The notes below the pieces were generated by a model. The model saw only the letters and a program-made list of their open reading frames with translations, made no database searches and was not told where the DNA came from. A DNA stretch of 64,000 nucleotides, from positions 2,294,001 to 2,358,000 of the forward strand of contig JANUWI010000002.1 of the NCBI GenBank assembly GCA_025504975.1, given 5' to 3'. This document shows, in pieces, positions 1 through 11,975 of the stretch. A program made the position numbers and the translations under genes. Position 1 is the first letter of the stretch. Every line of letters begins with the position of its first letter. Source of the stretch: Plenodomus lindquistii (lineage: Eukaryota > Ascomycota > Dothideomycetes > Pleosporales > Leptosphaeriaceae).

Positions 1-1392
1 TTGGCGGGGACAGAAAGGAATGAACACTGAGTGCAACCGGGTCAATTGCCTGGAAAAAGATTGTTATATGGACATTGGTAAAGTCGATTGTCAATTAGCA
101 TTATTTCAGGATTCAGGGTTCTTCGCGGCTTGCACGGCGAGTGGGGACCATGATGGAGCAGCATACTCTAGAGTGCCTATGGGACTGGGACCACAGTTTG
201 TTGAGGGGAAAACAGCCGTCCGTGGATATTCTGGCCCTGCGACAGAAAACGTCATCGCGCTAGCCCCTGTTCAAAACTACCCTTTCTTGATTCTGCTTTC
301 TATTCACACTCAGACTTCAACCTTCACTCCAAGACCATCCAAGCCAACTCCACAGTACTTCTTGCAATCATCCACGACAAAGCGCGACTTGAACGCAGTG
401 TGTGCTATGGCGTCAATTGCGTTCTACATAGCATGTGAGCATCGTCCTTTTCACCACGCTACCCTGCTGCATTCTCGCTTATGCACAGGAACAAAACTGG
501 CATCCTTCCCACGCGTTCATGCAGTAAAACATCTGCCTTCTTTCACTGCCCAGATACCCTCGCCGCCTTCTCTTGATACAGTATCCAGTAGTCTGCTTCT
601 TTCAGGAACACCATTTTCATCTCAACTCTATCAAACCATCAAGCCCAGACTCACCGAGTCAAACAGCGCTGTCATATTCCCCCTGTACGTAGGTTTTGTC
701 AGGTAATTCGTGCGACGAAGAATTTTCAAAGGATCGAGGCAGTCCACTGTCCACCTCCACACAACCGTTGCTTCGGGCTCTGCTGCGTAGCCACCTGACA
801 ATAGGGTATGGGCTAGAGTAAGTAGTCTTCGGGGGTCCCGCGAAATCAACGTGGAACCACAGTCTTGGTCTTCTGTCACGTTTTAGCATGCAGCAAGTGG
901 CTGAAGTGGCTAGATTGATATCATACAGCTAGTCATGATGCACGTTTTATATGCGACTGTACTCAAGGAGTTATACAGCACAGAGAAATAGTAAACTATA
1001 GCCGATGAGCCGAACGAGCCGAACGATTCTTGTTGGCTGCTACATTATGCCCATCACAAGCCATGGATCTGGGTTCATGACGAGCCCCACCATCGCGCCT
1101 CGGAACGCGGAGGATTACCCCAGAATCATCTCACGTGCTCAAGGTGGAATCTTCTGGTGCAAGGCGACTTTCACTGCTCATGATGCATTGAATTCGTCAT
1201 ATGAAATGAGAGCTACAGGTGCTGTCTCATCGAGAGCTGCCTCACCCCACCTCTGCTCTCGCGTGCCTCAAGGCAGCCCATGCTCAGAGGGTATAAACAT
1301 CCTTCTCTGCGCCATTTGCCATATCCTCAAAAAACAGACGATTGCCGGAACCCCGATGCCATGCAGTGAAGGAAGAATACAAGTGGACGAAA
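1..1392. other. No recognisable gene at left edge
   Basis: I see no conserved protein here. A 228-codon open frame runs 20-706 (+), but its translation has no recognisable domain and no exon-like continuation. A 155-codon frame at 1005-1472 (+) overlaps the end of the gluconokinase gene in antisense. The stretch may hold the end of a gene lying outside the window or the 3' untranslated region of gluconokinase. Confidence 0.4.
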
Positions 1393-2044
1393 CTATTGGG
1401 CGGCAGATGTGGCTGAATGAGGGCCCCTCGTTGACAGTACAACGTCCACGGTTGCGCTGGCCAGTTCCTTGACCTCTTGTAGCGAGCCCTTGACATCAAC
1501 AATCTCGACATCCTTTAGCTGCTTGCACTCGGTCTCGTCTGGCTCCTCGAGCGCAGCAAACTGGCTCTCGACCATAGCATCCTTCATATAGTGGCCTTGC
1601 CTAGCGCGAACACGGGCGAGAAGAGTCTCCTTGTCGGCGCGTAGGTAAACAAAGTGGACGTTGGCGTCCGGAGACTCGTCGTAGAGCTTAGCCGTGCGGA
1701 TGACATCTCTGTACTTCTTCTTGAGTGCGCTGCACGTCACCACAACGCCCTTGGTGCCAGCCTTCAATTTGGTGAGCGCCTCGTCTCGGAGGAGAATGAG
1801 CCAGTCCCATCGGTCCTCGTCGTTGAGCGGGATTCCAGCAGCCATCTTCTCAATATTCGCCTTGGGATGGTACTGAGAACAGTCAGCAAGGATGAGCAAA
1901 TGACGTAATTGCAGGAGCACGAACCTCATCGCCTTCAATGTAATCGAAACCATAGCGTTGGGCAAGATATTCGGCGACTGTGCTCTTGCCGCATCCTGCT
2001 GGGCCGGTCACGATCAGGATGTGGTGGTGGTTCGGTATCGACAT
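1393..2044 (-). CDS. Gluconokinase
   Basis: Phosphorylates D-gluconate with ATP to 6-phosphogluconate, feeding the pentose phosphate pathway; probably cytosolic. Two exons (2044-1925 and 1872-1393) are joined across a 52-nt intron with a GTTCGT donor and CAG acceptor, giving 199 residues, a usual length for the GntK/Idnk family. The N-terminus has a Walker A loop (GPAGCGKST, about residues 14-22), followed by the conserved YIEGDE and, across the splice, YHPKANIEKMAAGIPLNDEDRW, which holds the gluconate-binding lid. Later come TCSALKKKYRD and the FVYL strand. The frame stays open upstream to 2335, so in-frame ATGs could give a longer N-terminus. I chose the ATG just before the P-loop strand because that upstream sequence is low-complexity Ser/Thr. 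Family assignment is secure; the start is less so. Confidence 0.9.
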
Positions 2045-3407
2045 GGTGGTGGTGTTGACGGTGTTTAGTGAAGACGAAGAGAGGGATGGTGAAGCAGTGT
2101 GCGAGGCAGGAGGTGTAGGTAGCGTGCTGAAATGCATTGGTTTTGCGTGTGATTGCTCAATGGTTTGCAGCATCTTGAACTTGGTGGCAAGTGTAAACGG
2201 GGTGTAGTGTCGAAAGTCGTCAGCGCGAACGCTAGTATGTGCCTTGGGTTGAAAGGCTGCGGTTGGGCTCGAGATGGTATAGTGCTGCAACTCTGTGGTA
2301 AACGAGGCTATATCGGTTTGATAGAAAGCAATCAAAGAAATGCATTTGTCTCCGGGGGCGCCGCGCTTTTAAAGACACGAGCGAAACGTGGTTGGGAAAT
2401 ATCCCCCACGGCGCATGACGGTAAGGGTGGGATGTTAGTTTGGGAGCACTGAGCAGCTAGGCGGTCGAGTTGTACACAGTAAGGTTACATGGCACGACTC
2501 GTGCCGAAAAGCCAGGAGCAATCAGCAAATGCTGTGCAGAGGAAGCGGGCTAGAGGCAGCGGTAGGCTGAAGCGGGTGCAACAGCCCGCGAATTGCCATT
2601 GGAAAGCAACCCTAGGCCTTTGGCCGGCACGGCGGGCCTGGGAAGACTGAGCTGGGAGAAGTTCGGCGTTTGAGAGTGGGTCTTAGCGTGTGGGATAGGA
2701 ATGATGTGTGTGGCAATCGTCTCCCCGCACGCTGCACCCCAGTCATGGTCAGGTACTGGTGCATCTTGCATGCGGTCGGCTCAGCCTGGTGACAGCACAG
2801 ACAGACTGGCATGTCTGGTACTACTCTACACAGTATGTATTCATGAGATGGCAGAGCCGTCGGGTGTTGGCAGCGATCAAACTCTGTCCAACCCACGGCA
2901 CACGCCGACGCAACGCTTGCCATGTGTATACAGTAGTGTTGCGGTTTGATAATGGCGCGTGGGGGTCACACGACGAGGCGTCTGGAGTGCATCGGGCCGG
3001 AGCAGTCGAGCCTTGGAGCTGCGTGGGCGAAGGCTCTGCGGTGTACTGTACATGGGTACTGCAACTGCTCGCGTGTGGTTTCCCAGCAGCACTCACCGCT
3101 CAACAATGCTTCTGTTGGTCTGGTGTGGACTATGTGGACTACTCTGGGCGGCCATGCAGCACCTTGACCGGCGTGCAGTCACGGCAGCGACAGCAAACGA
3201 TGCTGCAACATGTCTGATATGCAGCCAGACTCGGAGCAGAGCGATCATGACGAGGTAGTGTGCAAGGACGAAGAGGAGCCAGAGCCAAGGCTGTAGGGCT
3301 GCGAGGAGACTGCTTACGTGATGCTGGTGGCTGGGGTCCCGCCGACGACCGACAGGCGCCGCTGACAGCTGCATCGATTCGCACCCAGGAACGCGCCATT
3401 GCCCACC
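2045..3407. other. Intergenic, divergent promoters of gluconokinase and vps26
   Basis: About 1.36 kb between two divergently transcribed genes. Open frames of 70-170 codons occur on both strands but overlap one another and show no recognisable domain, so I treat them as chance frames. Presumably carries both promoters; no specific site can be supported. Confidence 0.5.
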
Positions 3408-4512
3408 ATGTCCTACTTCTTCTCCACCCCCGTCGACATCGACATTGTGCTCGAGGACCTCGACGACCGCTCTGCCGTCGACGTCAAGTTGGACAAGAAC
3501 CGCAAAGAGAAGGTGCCGCTGTATCTCGATGGAGAGTCAGTCAAGGGCCAGGTCACAGTGCGCCCCAAAGATGGCAAAAGGCTCGAGCACACGGGCATCA
3601 AGGTCCAGTTTATTGGCACAATTGGTGAGGCTGTCGCTGCGTGAAAGCTAGTCCTGGGCCGCAGTGAGCTGATGCCTGCCACTATAGAAATGTTCTTCGA
3701 TCGCGGCAACCACTACGAATTCCTCTCGCTCGGCCAAGAACTAGCAGCCCCTGGCGAACTCCAACATCCCCAGACCTTTGACTTCAACTTCAAAAACGTC
3801 GAGAAGCAATACGAATCGTACAATGGCATCAATGTCAAGCTGCGCTATTTTGTGCGCGTCACCGTGTCACGGCGCATGGCCGATGTCGTGCGAGAGAAAG
3901 ACCTCTGGGTCTACTCGTACCGCATACCGCCAGAGACGAACAGCTCCATCAAGATGGACGTCGGCATCGAAGACTGTCTCCACATTGAGTTTGAGTACTC
4001 AAAGTCCAAGTACCATCTCAAGGATGTCATTGTCGGCAGGATATACTTCCTCCTTGTGCGCTTGAAGATCAAACACATGGAGTTGTCCATTATTCGAAGA
4101 GAAACAACGGGCGCGGCGCCAAACCAGTACAATGAGAGCGAGACGCTGGTGCGCTTCGAGATCATGGATGGCTCGCCCTCGCGAGGTTCGTCGCCCCGAC
4201 CAACGCATACATACAGAGCTTGCTGACCTTGTGTAGGAGAAACTATACCCATTAGACTGTTCCTCGGTGGTTTCGACCTCACGCCGACCTTTCGCGAAGT
4301 CAACAAGAAGTACTCTACTCGGTACTACCTGAGCTTGGTGTTGATCGATGAAGGTAAGCCACCCAACGACTGCGCAAGGTGTGCATCCGTGTACTGACAC
4401 ATGTCAAGACGCTCGCCGTTACTTCAAACAGTCTGAGATCGTACTGTTCCGCCAAGCACCCGAGGGGCTTACCCTCGCCCAAGAGCAGAACAAATTGATG
4501 GCCGTCTCATAA
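3408..4512 (+). CDS. VPS26: Retromer subunit Vps26
   Basis: Arrestin-fold subunit of the retromer cargo-recognition complex (with Vps35 and Vps29), which returns receptors from endosomes to the Golgi. Four exons: 3408-3624, 3688-4185, 4237-4353 and 4409-4512, with introns of 63, 51 and 55 nt; total 311 residues, near the family's usual 300-330. Conserved stretches are FFSTPVDIDIVL at the N-terminus, YDGESV-like LYLDGESVKGQV, HTGIKVQFIGTIE across intron 1, FFDRGNHYEF, GINVKLRYFVRVT, SIKMDVGIEDCLHIEFEYSK, then the C-lobe IPIRLFLGGFDLTPTFREV and KYSTRYYLSLVLIDE, and finally RRYFKQSEIVLFR. The start ATG follows a CCACC context at 3403-3407. It lies alone between gluconokinase and the aquaglyceroporin. 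Very confident. Confidence 0.96.
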
Positions 4513-5797
4513 GGCGGATCAAAACCTCGAGCTGGATAGTGAAATGTTGCAACGATACAAATTTAGCGATTTTTGAGCTGGAAAAGCGTTTGACGATTGG
4601 CGGCTGAATGCAGTTGAGAGGTCCAAACGGATCGTATCTCACCCACCCTCCGCACCACGACCGCGGCATCGGTAGTACACGGCTTCTCTACACCTACCCC
4701 CACACCCGGGGATTGCATGCGTGCAGACACAAGCGTAATTTCCCAATAGAGTAATTCTTTGCGCAGGCAGATAAAGTAGATCTTGCCGACACAGCTCCAC
4801 GCTAATGCATGTTGAGCCGCATCTCGTAAATCTTCATCCGTGACGTTCCACCGGCATTCCTTCGGGAGTTGAACCGAGCCAAAGACGCATGACTGCTCGG
4901 CTGTGGGACTGCATCGCCTGCATGACAGAACGCGATTTCCGCATCCCGGGTCAGGCTCTGTCTTAGCGTCGTATGGCACGAGGGAGCTCGTTTCTTGCGA
5001 GTCTCTTGATCCACCACAGCTATTACAGCACACTACAACCCTTAATCCAAAGCACTTGAATGCTATTTCTGTTCGTTACAAGTAGCTGAAACAAGGCTAC
5101 ATTAGTTTTGTGTGCCTCTGCTGTCGTCCCCTTGTTGGCATATAGGTTCGAGCATTACGCTCCTTTCATTGGGTCAGGTGGATCAAGATCCACAAGCTCT
5201 TTCATGCTGGCCGCGCGACTTCCCGCGCACTGCCCTTCTTCCCACCTTAATCCACCTCTCTTCAAACCTCACACGATGCACCGAGCCTCCATAGACCAGC
5301 AACGGAAGAGGTCCAGGAGCTCCTGAAAAAGCATGCTGTTCTCGTTTGATTCGAATGGTGTCTTCATTTTCGGTTCACCTTCCTCTTACAAGAAACGCCG
5401 GCAATATCGAACGGTATTACGGCACATCAAGGGCCTCAGCATCGACATCACAGTCATATCAGGCAATGCCATCCCTTGATCGACACAACTTGTAGGGTTC
5501 TTTCCTGGTATCTAGCCACGCAGGTGCTGCTCACAGCCACTTATGTAAAGATGTTGTACAATGACCCACAAGATATATGGGTCGGCAAAGAAAAAGCTTC
5601 CTAACAATGACGTCGCATGCGATTGTTGAAATGCCATAACAGTGATTCAAAATCCCATTCCCTACTGCAGTATGCGTATATGATCTTCTGGAGGCGCAAA
5701 CCGACTTAACTTTGACTTCATCCACAAACATTACCGTGCTCTCCACCTAGAGGAATTTGGGATTGTACATCGTATCCGGCGAGCTCTCAAGATCACT
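4513..5797. other. Intergenic between vps26 and the aquaglyceroporin
   Basis: About 1.3 kb with no supported gene. It holds the vps26 3' region and the promoter of the aquaglyceroporin. A 156-codon antisense frame at 4563-5033 has no recognisable domain. Confidence 0.45.
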
Positions 5798-7855
5798 ATG
5801 TCGGGCGAACGCGAAACAACACCCAACAGTAAGTCTGCAGAGGTCTCTCCAAGCTTTGTGGTATCGACACCGTCGTTTGTTCAGTCGCGATTCAACGACG
5901 CAATGCTCATTGATCCATGTAGGTCTGACGTCCATCCTAGCCCAAGAACCTCAAGGCAATTGTCCATCTTTACCGAGTGGATCCGACTCTGGAGTAACGC
6001 GACAAGGATCGTCAAAGTCCAGGCTACCAAGGTTAGATCAGAAGCGATCAACAGCGTCGAGCATAGGCAGATATACTTCGAATCATTTGGGAACCTTCTG
6101 GCGATCACGGCCCGAGAATGAGCGCACAACCACGGCACCAACAAGAATGTCACGAATGGAAAGTGCGAGGACTGCTGGCACCAGCCGAACGGATCGAGGC
6201 GGTGTCACTCGTGACCGACCACAGCGACCGGAGAAGACACACGAACAGAAAGTTGAAATTGACAATGAGTACTTCAAATTAAACCCTTGGTATAATCAGC
6301 AAAAGGACAAGCCAGTCTTTGGGTTAGCAGCACCACTCCCACGGACAGTGCGCAAGGGCATGTGGTGGGGACGAGGAGATTTACGGAGGTCGTTGAGCAA
6401 ACTAGAAGAGGACAACGGGGATGGCATTGAGAAACAAGATGGATTGGAATCTGATCATGGCAGGAGTGAGTTTGCAAGCTCAAATGACTCATTTCAGGGT
6501 ACTGATGATGATAGGTTTGGAAGATGACCTGGAACCCCCGGACCCTTTCCAGTCAATGGCCGCAGAGAGCTATGATCCAGGCTCACGACAGCCAACTCAT
6601 CGATCAACTGCTTCCTATAGAAGCCCAAGCACCAATCACCAGGGCAGAGAGCGGGCACCTGTGAACGATCACGGCCTTGATTACTCCAACGACAACGGTC
6701 AGCAACAACACTTTGGTATGCAAGATGGTCTTCCCCCACTGAAGGAACTCGATACACACGAAGCGACTGCATCTGAGAAAGAAGACGCGGAGATCAGGGA
6801 CCGTGAGCACAAAGCTGAGCAGGACTTTTACAATCAGTATCGCAACCCAATTGCTAGACTACGTGCGCAGTATCCGCAAGCTCCGGCAGAGTTCCTCGCA
6901 GTAAGTATCGCCAGTTCCAACAATCACATGATGACCTCACTGACAAAACGTAGACCTTTGTCTATCTCCTCATCGGGATTTGCGTTAATCTCTCAGTCGC
7001 CACATCCGAAAGTTCGACTGGCAGCTTCGAGACACAAGCATGGGGTTGGGGCTTCGCAGTCATGATAGGCATATATATGGGCGGTGGTGTATCTGGTGCT
7101 CACCTGAGTCCTACAATCTCCATCTCCCTGTCCGTCTACCGTGGTTTCCCGTGGAAGATGGCGATTGTGTATATTTGTATGCAAATGCTCGCTGGTCTTT
7201 GTGCAGGAGGATTGGCATATGCGTAAGATCTCCTTTCTATGAAATTTCAATGATCCCCCGCTAATTTTTCGCAGTCTATATCGCGACGCTATCCTCGCCG
7301 TCGATCCGGGCAAGACACTCGCCAAGACTGGTAGTGCTTTGTTCCCCAAGGGCCCACAATTCTCAGTTGCTGGGGGCTTCTTTAATGACGCGGTTTTCAT
7401 GGTGAATTTCTCTTCGAAAACTAATAAGGATTTCGCTAATTTGAACGTTGTATTAGGCTGTATACGTCTGTATCGCTTTCGCCCTCGGCGACGATCAAAA
7501 CTCTCCCCCAGGTCAAGGCATGACAGCTATGGTCTTTGGCTTCACAGGATTCGTCACCATGATCGCATTTGGTTACAACACTGGATTGGGCATCTCTCCG
7601 GCGCGCGATCTTGGCCCCCGACTCATTGCTTTATGGGTGGGCTACGACGAAGCCTTCACAACATCATACTGGGCGTACGGAAGCTGGGGCGCATCCATCA
7701 GCGGTGCATTGGTGGGAGGACTGATGTATGATCTATGTGTGTTTGTGGGAGGTGAGTCGCCTGTCAATTACAGCTGGCCGCAGCCTGGGGACATTAAGTG
7801 GAAGGTTGGCGAAAAGAAGGACCAGGCTAAGAATCAGATTGACCGGATTGCTTAG
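5798..7855 (+). CDS. Aquaglyceroporin, Yfl054-like, with altered NPA motifs
   Basis: Predicted plasma-membrane glycerol/water channel of the MIP family. A long hydrophilic N-terminus contains the hallmark block NPWYNQQKDKPVFGLAAPLP followed by RTVRKGMWWGR, typical of fungal Yfl054-type proteins; the six-helix channel begins at TFVYLLIGICVNLS. Clear introns: 6466-6514, 6901-6953, 7223-7274 and 7402-7456. The first intron is less sure: a GTAAGT donor at 5829 can join acceptors ending at 5922 or 5940, giving 584 or 578 residues. Loop B reads SGAHLSPTIS and loop E reads GLGISPARDLGPR, so Asn of both NPA boxes is Ser. The Asp after the second-box Arg, usual in glycerol facilitators, is kept, as is the C-terminal FVGGESPVNY block. 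Channel identity is firm; transport activity is open. Confidence 0.85.
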
Positions 7856-8278
7856 AGTAATTCGGTCACAAACAAATGTCGGAGGCTGGAGAGGTTGCTC
7901 TGCGTGTTGGGTGTCTGGCTTGTGTCAAGTGGCATGTACAGTGATGTTGCATGTGTTACTGAAGCTTGGAAGAGGCCAGACCAGACTAATGATACCCTTG
8001 CTTTCGCCCGGGTATAGGGTCAACGGAAACTAACCCGCAGCCCTGCCGTCACCCACCACCTCCGTCATCCGATGTCTATGGTCCCCACGATGCGCACAAG
8101 TTGGTAAAGCATCTTTTTCAATTTGCAATATTACGAAAAAGCCCGGCCTACTACCCATCACGAAGTGTGTAGAGCTTGCCTGCGCTGCCCCTAGTACGCA
8201 AGAAACATGCACTCGCCCCTTGTTGCCACCGCGGCATGGTAATTGCACAGCAATAGGCAGACAACGGAACCTGATAGC
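7856..8278. other. Intergenic
   Basis: About 420 nt between two genes in the same direction. Holds the end of the aquaglyceroporin transcript and the promoter of the TDT transporter. Nothing else recognised. Confidence 0.5.
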
Positions 8279-9565
8279 ATGCTCTTCGACGCACACTTCA
8301 AGTCCAATGGTGATAACAACATGTCAGAACCGAGCACGATCAAGGAGACGTCATCGCCGAAGCCGTCAACGGCGCAACAAGAGCGTTGCAGACAGGACGG
8401 CAAGATCAGCGTACGCGAAAGATTGAAACACTTTACATTCGCCTGGTTTCTCTCTACAATGAGTACTGGAGGTCTTGCTATTGCTCTAGCCGAGACATCA
8501 CATAGATTCACGGGTACAGTTCCCTCCTCATCATAGTCAGAGCATCACTCACCTCTACTAGGCCTCACGCAAATCGGACTAGCAGTCTTTTTCCTCAACA
8601 TAGCTCTCTTCTTCCTGCTCTGCTCTCTCACATTAGCCCGATGTCTGTTCCACCCCACTCACTTCAAATCCTCCTTCACGCATCCTGGCGAATCCTTGTT
8701 CATCGGCTCCTTCTTCCTTTCGCTGAGCGTTATAGTCGGAGGCATTCAATCCTACGGCGTCATCCACGGTCCTGGCTACCCATGGCTTCTCACTACCGTC
8801 CACATTCTATACTGGATGTATGCCGGCATCTCCCTGCTCAACTCGATATTTCAGTACTGGATCCTCATCTCCCGCAGCGTCGTGCGGCCGGTACCTTACT
8901 TACCCAGTGTCTTTCTCGCAGGCTACTCGGCAATGTTGACAGGTACTATTGCGAGTTTGATTGCGGCATCACAGCCGGTGGAGAGAAGAATGGCGATTGT
9001 AGTTAGTGGAATTGCGTATCAGGGGTTGGGATGGTGCATCTCTTTCATCGCAATCGTATCCTGTCTTCGCAATCTCTTAGATCAAGGTCTGCCACCACCG
9101 GGAATGAGGCCGGCTATGTTCATTCCGGTGGGGAGTTGTGCGTATACCGTCGTCGCGCTGATTGGGTTGGCGAACGCATTGCCCGACGATTCTTTGACGA
9201 TAGGATATTTAGCGAGACATCCTGAGGCAGTGGTAGTTTTACGGGTGTTAGCACTCTTTGCAGGAATATTCCTCTGGCTCTTTGGATTCTGGCTCTTTGC
9301 GCTCGCAGTACTGGGTAACATTGTAGTAGTAGGGAAGATGCCGTTTTCGCTAAGTTGGTGGGCTTTCATCTTTCCGAATGTGGGGTTCATGCTTTCAACC
9401 AGTATGATTGGGAGGGAATTAGAGAGCGAGGGAATCTTATGGGTTGCGAGCGTGATGACGGTGATTTTGGTCGCGGTTTGGGGGCTTGCGGCGATGGAAT
9501 GTGTAAGGGCTGTCTGGAAGAAAGAGATTGTGTGGCCGGGGAAGGACGAAGATAAGAACCGATGA
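8279..9565 (+). CDS. TDT-family transporter (sulfite efflux / C4-dicarboxylate type)
   Basis: Polytopic membrane protein of the tellurite-resistance/dicarboxylate transporter family, which includes fungal Ssu1 sulfite pumps and Mae1 malate permeases. Two exons, 8279-8513 and 8562-9565, with a 48-nt intron (GTACAG donor); 412 residues, or 398 if the ATG at 8321 is used. After a hydrophilic N-terminus comes the family signature FTFAWFLSTMSTGGLAIAL at helix 1, then about nine more hydrophobic segments, including TQIGLAVFFLNIALFFLLC, FPNVGFMLSTSMIGREL and a last helix ending AAMECVRAVWKKEIVWPG. The GxxxM and FPN/F features suit the family. Substrate cannot be told from sequence: the GLTQIG and PNVGF blocks fit either branch. 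Confidence 0.82.
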
Positions 9566-10531
9566 AAGAGGCTTAGTATCATAAAGGAAGTGAAGGTGGA
9601 GGGAGAATCATGCTAAGATGGCAAGCGAGCGGTCTGTTAGGGAGCGGCTGTGCCCGACCTTGATTGCCGTACATGCATGACTTCTTGATGTTAAGACTAT
9701 GGTAGTGTATGCTTGACTTTGCGCGGGTTGGCGCACTGGTTTCCCGCACATAAGCATTTTCTCCCATACCTCGTTCGCCCTGTCACTGCCTAGAAAATTC
9801 CTGATGTACAAGTAGTTGTAAAGAAGTTTTGCCAGATCAGGAGCAAGTCTACGCTTATACTACGCCCAAACCGAATGAAGCGACTAATCTTGACGCTGTA
9901 TTTCTGGCGTTGAAGAAGCGAGTCATTTTATATTCCAATTTGCATACTGTTTGAATGGGTCAATTTTCCAGGGGCTGTCGTATCCTCATCGCTTGGTCCC
10001 ATCACTGCGTGCCCTGAACTCCTTTAAGATCGTTAAGTGAACACCATCCATCCGCAATAGTAAGGATCCATTCCTTCGGCACTCGCTTTCTCGTGCGCGA
10101 TTTCCGTTGGTTACCGGCCTTGTTGGTTGCTTGAAGCTCAGCACTGACGCCGGTTGACGCCGCTTCCATCTCCGCGCCTTTGGAGAGCCATGCGACTTGC
10201 AAGGTTTACGAAAGAGTACTATGCTACATGACCTGAGTAGGCAACTACTCCGCATGAAACGAGCTGATGAGGCGACTCCCATGGCGACATAGTAAAAAGG
10301 GCTCGCGAGGGCTTACGGTGTCAACATGTTGGCTGACCGAACGCCGGAATTCTATCTTGCCCATCCAGGGGCTGATATGTATCTGGTCTACCTCGGATCC
10401 AGCACTCAAGTAACGCGTGTGGAAGTCGTACCCATACATCTCTTTTCTAAACTTAAGCGGAACTGCGGCGCCTGTCACATCGTCCCCCATCATGCCTTTC
10501 ATCGGAGGAGAGAACGTATTACTTTAACTAG
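9566..10531. other. Intergenic, no supported gene
   Basis: About 1 kb with no clear gene. A 66-codon frame on the minus strand (10202-10002) has a basic, coding-like stretch RKSRTRKRVPKEWIL, but I cannot place it in a family or extend it with exons. May contain decayed sequence linked to the adjoining ABC pseudogene. Confidence 0.4.
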
Positions 10532-11975
10532 ACAGCAAGCGCTTTGACTCTAATCTCCAATTCGAGCAACTCTACTTCTCTATCATTCCATCAGCGCTAT
10601 TCATTATCGCATCGTTATGGCGCACGCATTTCCAAGCACGCAAGCCGAAGATGGTGTATTCACATGCGTTCTCGTATATCAAACTGGTGCGTATGAATCC
10701 CTCTCATCGAATGAAACATGCTGACCTGTCTTGTAGAGTGCAATACTGCTCTACATTTGCCTGGCGCTTATCTTGACTATTCTCCCAGCAGCCGCATACG
10801 TACATGTGTCTACCATGTTCATAGCAGCCACCGCTTTCAGGCTCGTCGCATCACTGCTCATCGTAGCGCTCAGTACGATCGAGCACAGCCGAAGCCCGCG
10901 GCCATCGACATTGCTGACCATTTACCTATGCCTGACTTCACTATTAGATGCGGCACAAGCCAGAACACTATTTCTTGTCTCGAATAGCCACCCGCAGCGC
11001 GTTTGTAGCGCCATCTTCTGCACTACTGTGGCTCTGAAGGGAATCGTCTTGGTATTGGAAGCCCGGCACAAGGCCAGCTCAGTGCGCCGGAACGAAGAGA
11101 AAGAGCATATCCCAGAAGAAATAAGTGACATATTCTCCCTTGGAGTCTTCTTTTGGCCGAATCAGCTATTCTGGCGGGTTACCGGACCGTGTTAACAATA
11201 GAGACCCTTTTGCCGCTGGACAACTCCCTGAACACTGAAGCTCTCTATGCCAAATTCGCTCGGAATCTGGACTATGCTAGGCTTCAGGGTGACAATTTTG
11301 GTCTGGCTAAGGTTCTCGCGCGCACACTTTAAGGTGCTCCTACTACTACCGATCGTCCCGCGCCTGGCCCTCCTTGGTTTTACCTTTTGCCAGCCGTTCT
11401 TTATTGAGGCGTTGTTGGACTATCTCGACAAGCCTACACTAGACCCCAACGTCAGGTACGAATTGATAGGAGCGAGCTTTCTGATCTACCCGGGCGTTGC
11501 GATCTCCGCAGCCCTTACTTGGTACTTTCATCACCGTCTGCGCACCATGATACGATCCATACTGGTCCCAGAATGATTCAGGAAGGTCACCATTGCGCGT
11601 ACTGGAGTGGCAGATAGGAATGCCGCGTTGACTTTGATGAGCACCGACCTGGAGCGCATTCGGATGGGCTTCAGGACGATACACGAGCTTTGGGCATGTC
11701 TGATACAGGTCGCACTTGCTGCCTGGATGCTGTACAGACAACTAGGCATTGCCTTTATCGCATCATTCGGCCTTGTTATTGTCGGCTTCGCCGGGATTGG
11801 CCTTCTCATTAAATTTACAGGTCATGCGCAAAGAGCCCAAGCTGTGTCGAACGGAATGAAATACGTCGACGGAAGGCTGGTTCATGAGCGCCGCGAGAAC
11901 TTGACGATTGCCTTGCTTGGCGGTTTCTACCTTCACAGAGCCAAACAATCGGCTAGTCTGAGGCACCGGCCGATT
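10532..11975 (+). pseudogene. Truncated, frameshifted ABCC-type ABC transporter
   Basis: Remains of a multidrug-resistance-protein type (ABCC) transporter. Recognisable parts: the N-terminal TMD0 beginning FEQLYFSIIPSALFI, a 50-nt intron 10688-10737 still with GTGCGT and TAG ends, LYICLALILTILPAA, the NPxLF-like block WPNQLFW, then GYRTVLTIETLLPLDNSL, and the first transmembrane domain with the family signature AALTLMSTDLERI. At about 11175 the frame jumps by one base between NQLFW and GYRTVL. An in-frame TGA interrupts the protein at about 11574, just before FRKVTIARTG. Nothing resembling either nucleotide-binding domain or the second membrane domain follows, and homology stops near 11950 where an unrelated antisense fragment begins. 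A complete ABCC protein has about 1,400 residues, so less than half remains. Start is uncertain because an in-frame TAA lies just upstream of a possible acceptor ending at 10531. Confidence 0.8.

Noticed and set aside
20..706. 228-codon open frame at the left edge
   Set aside because: No recognisable domain, composition not protein-like, and no exon continuation; kept only as part of an unassigned stretch.
1005..1472. 155-codon frame antisense to the end of gluconokinase
   Set aside because: Overlaps a secure gene and has no family resemblance.
10002..10202. 66-codon minus-strand frame with a basic stretch
   Set aside because: Looks faintly coding but cannot be extended or placed; could be a remnant.
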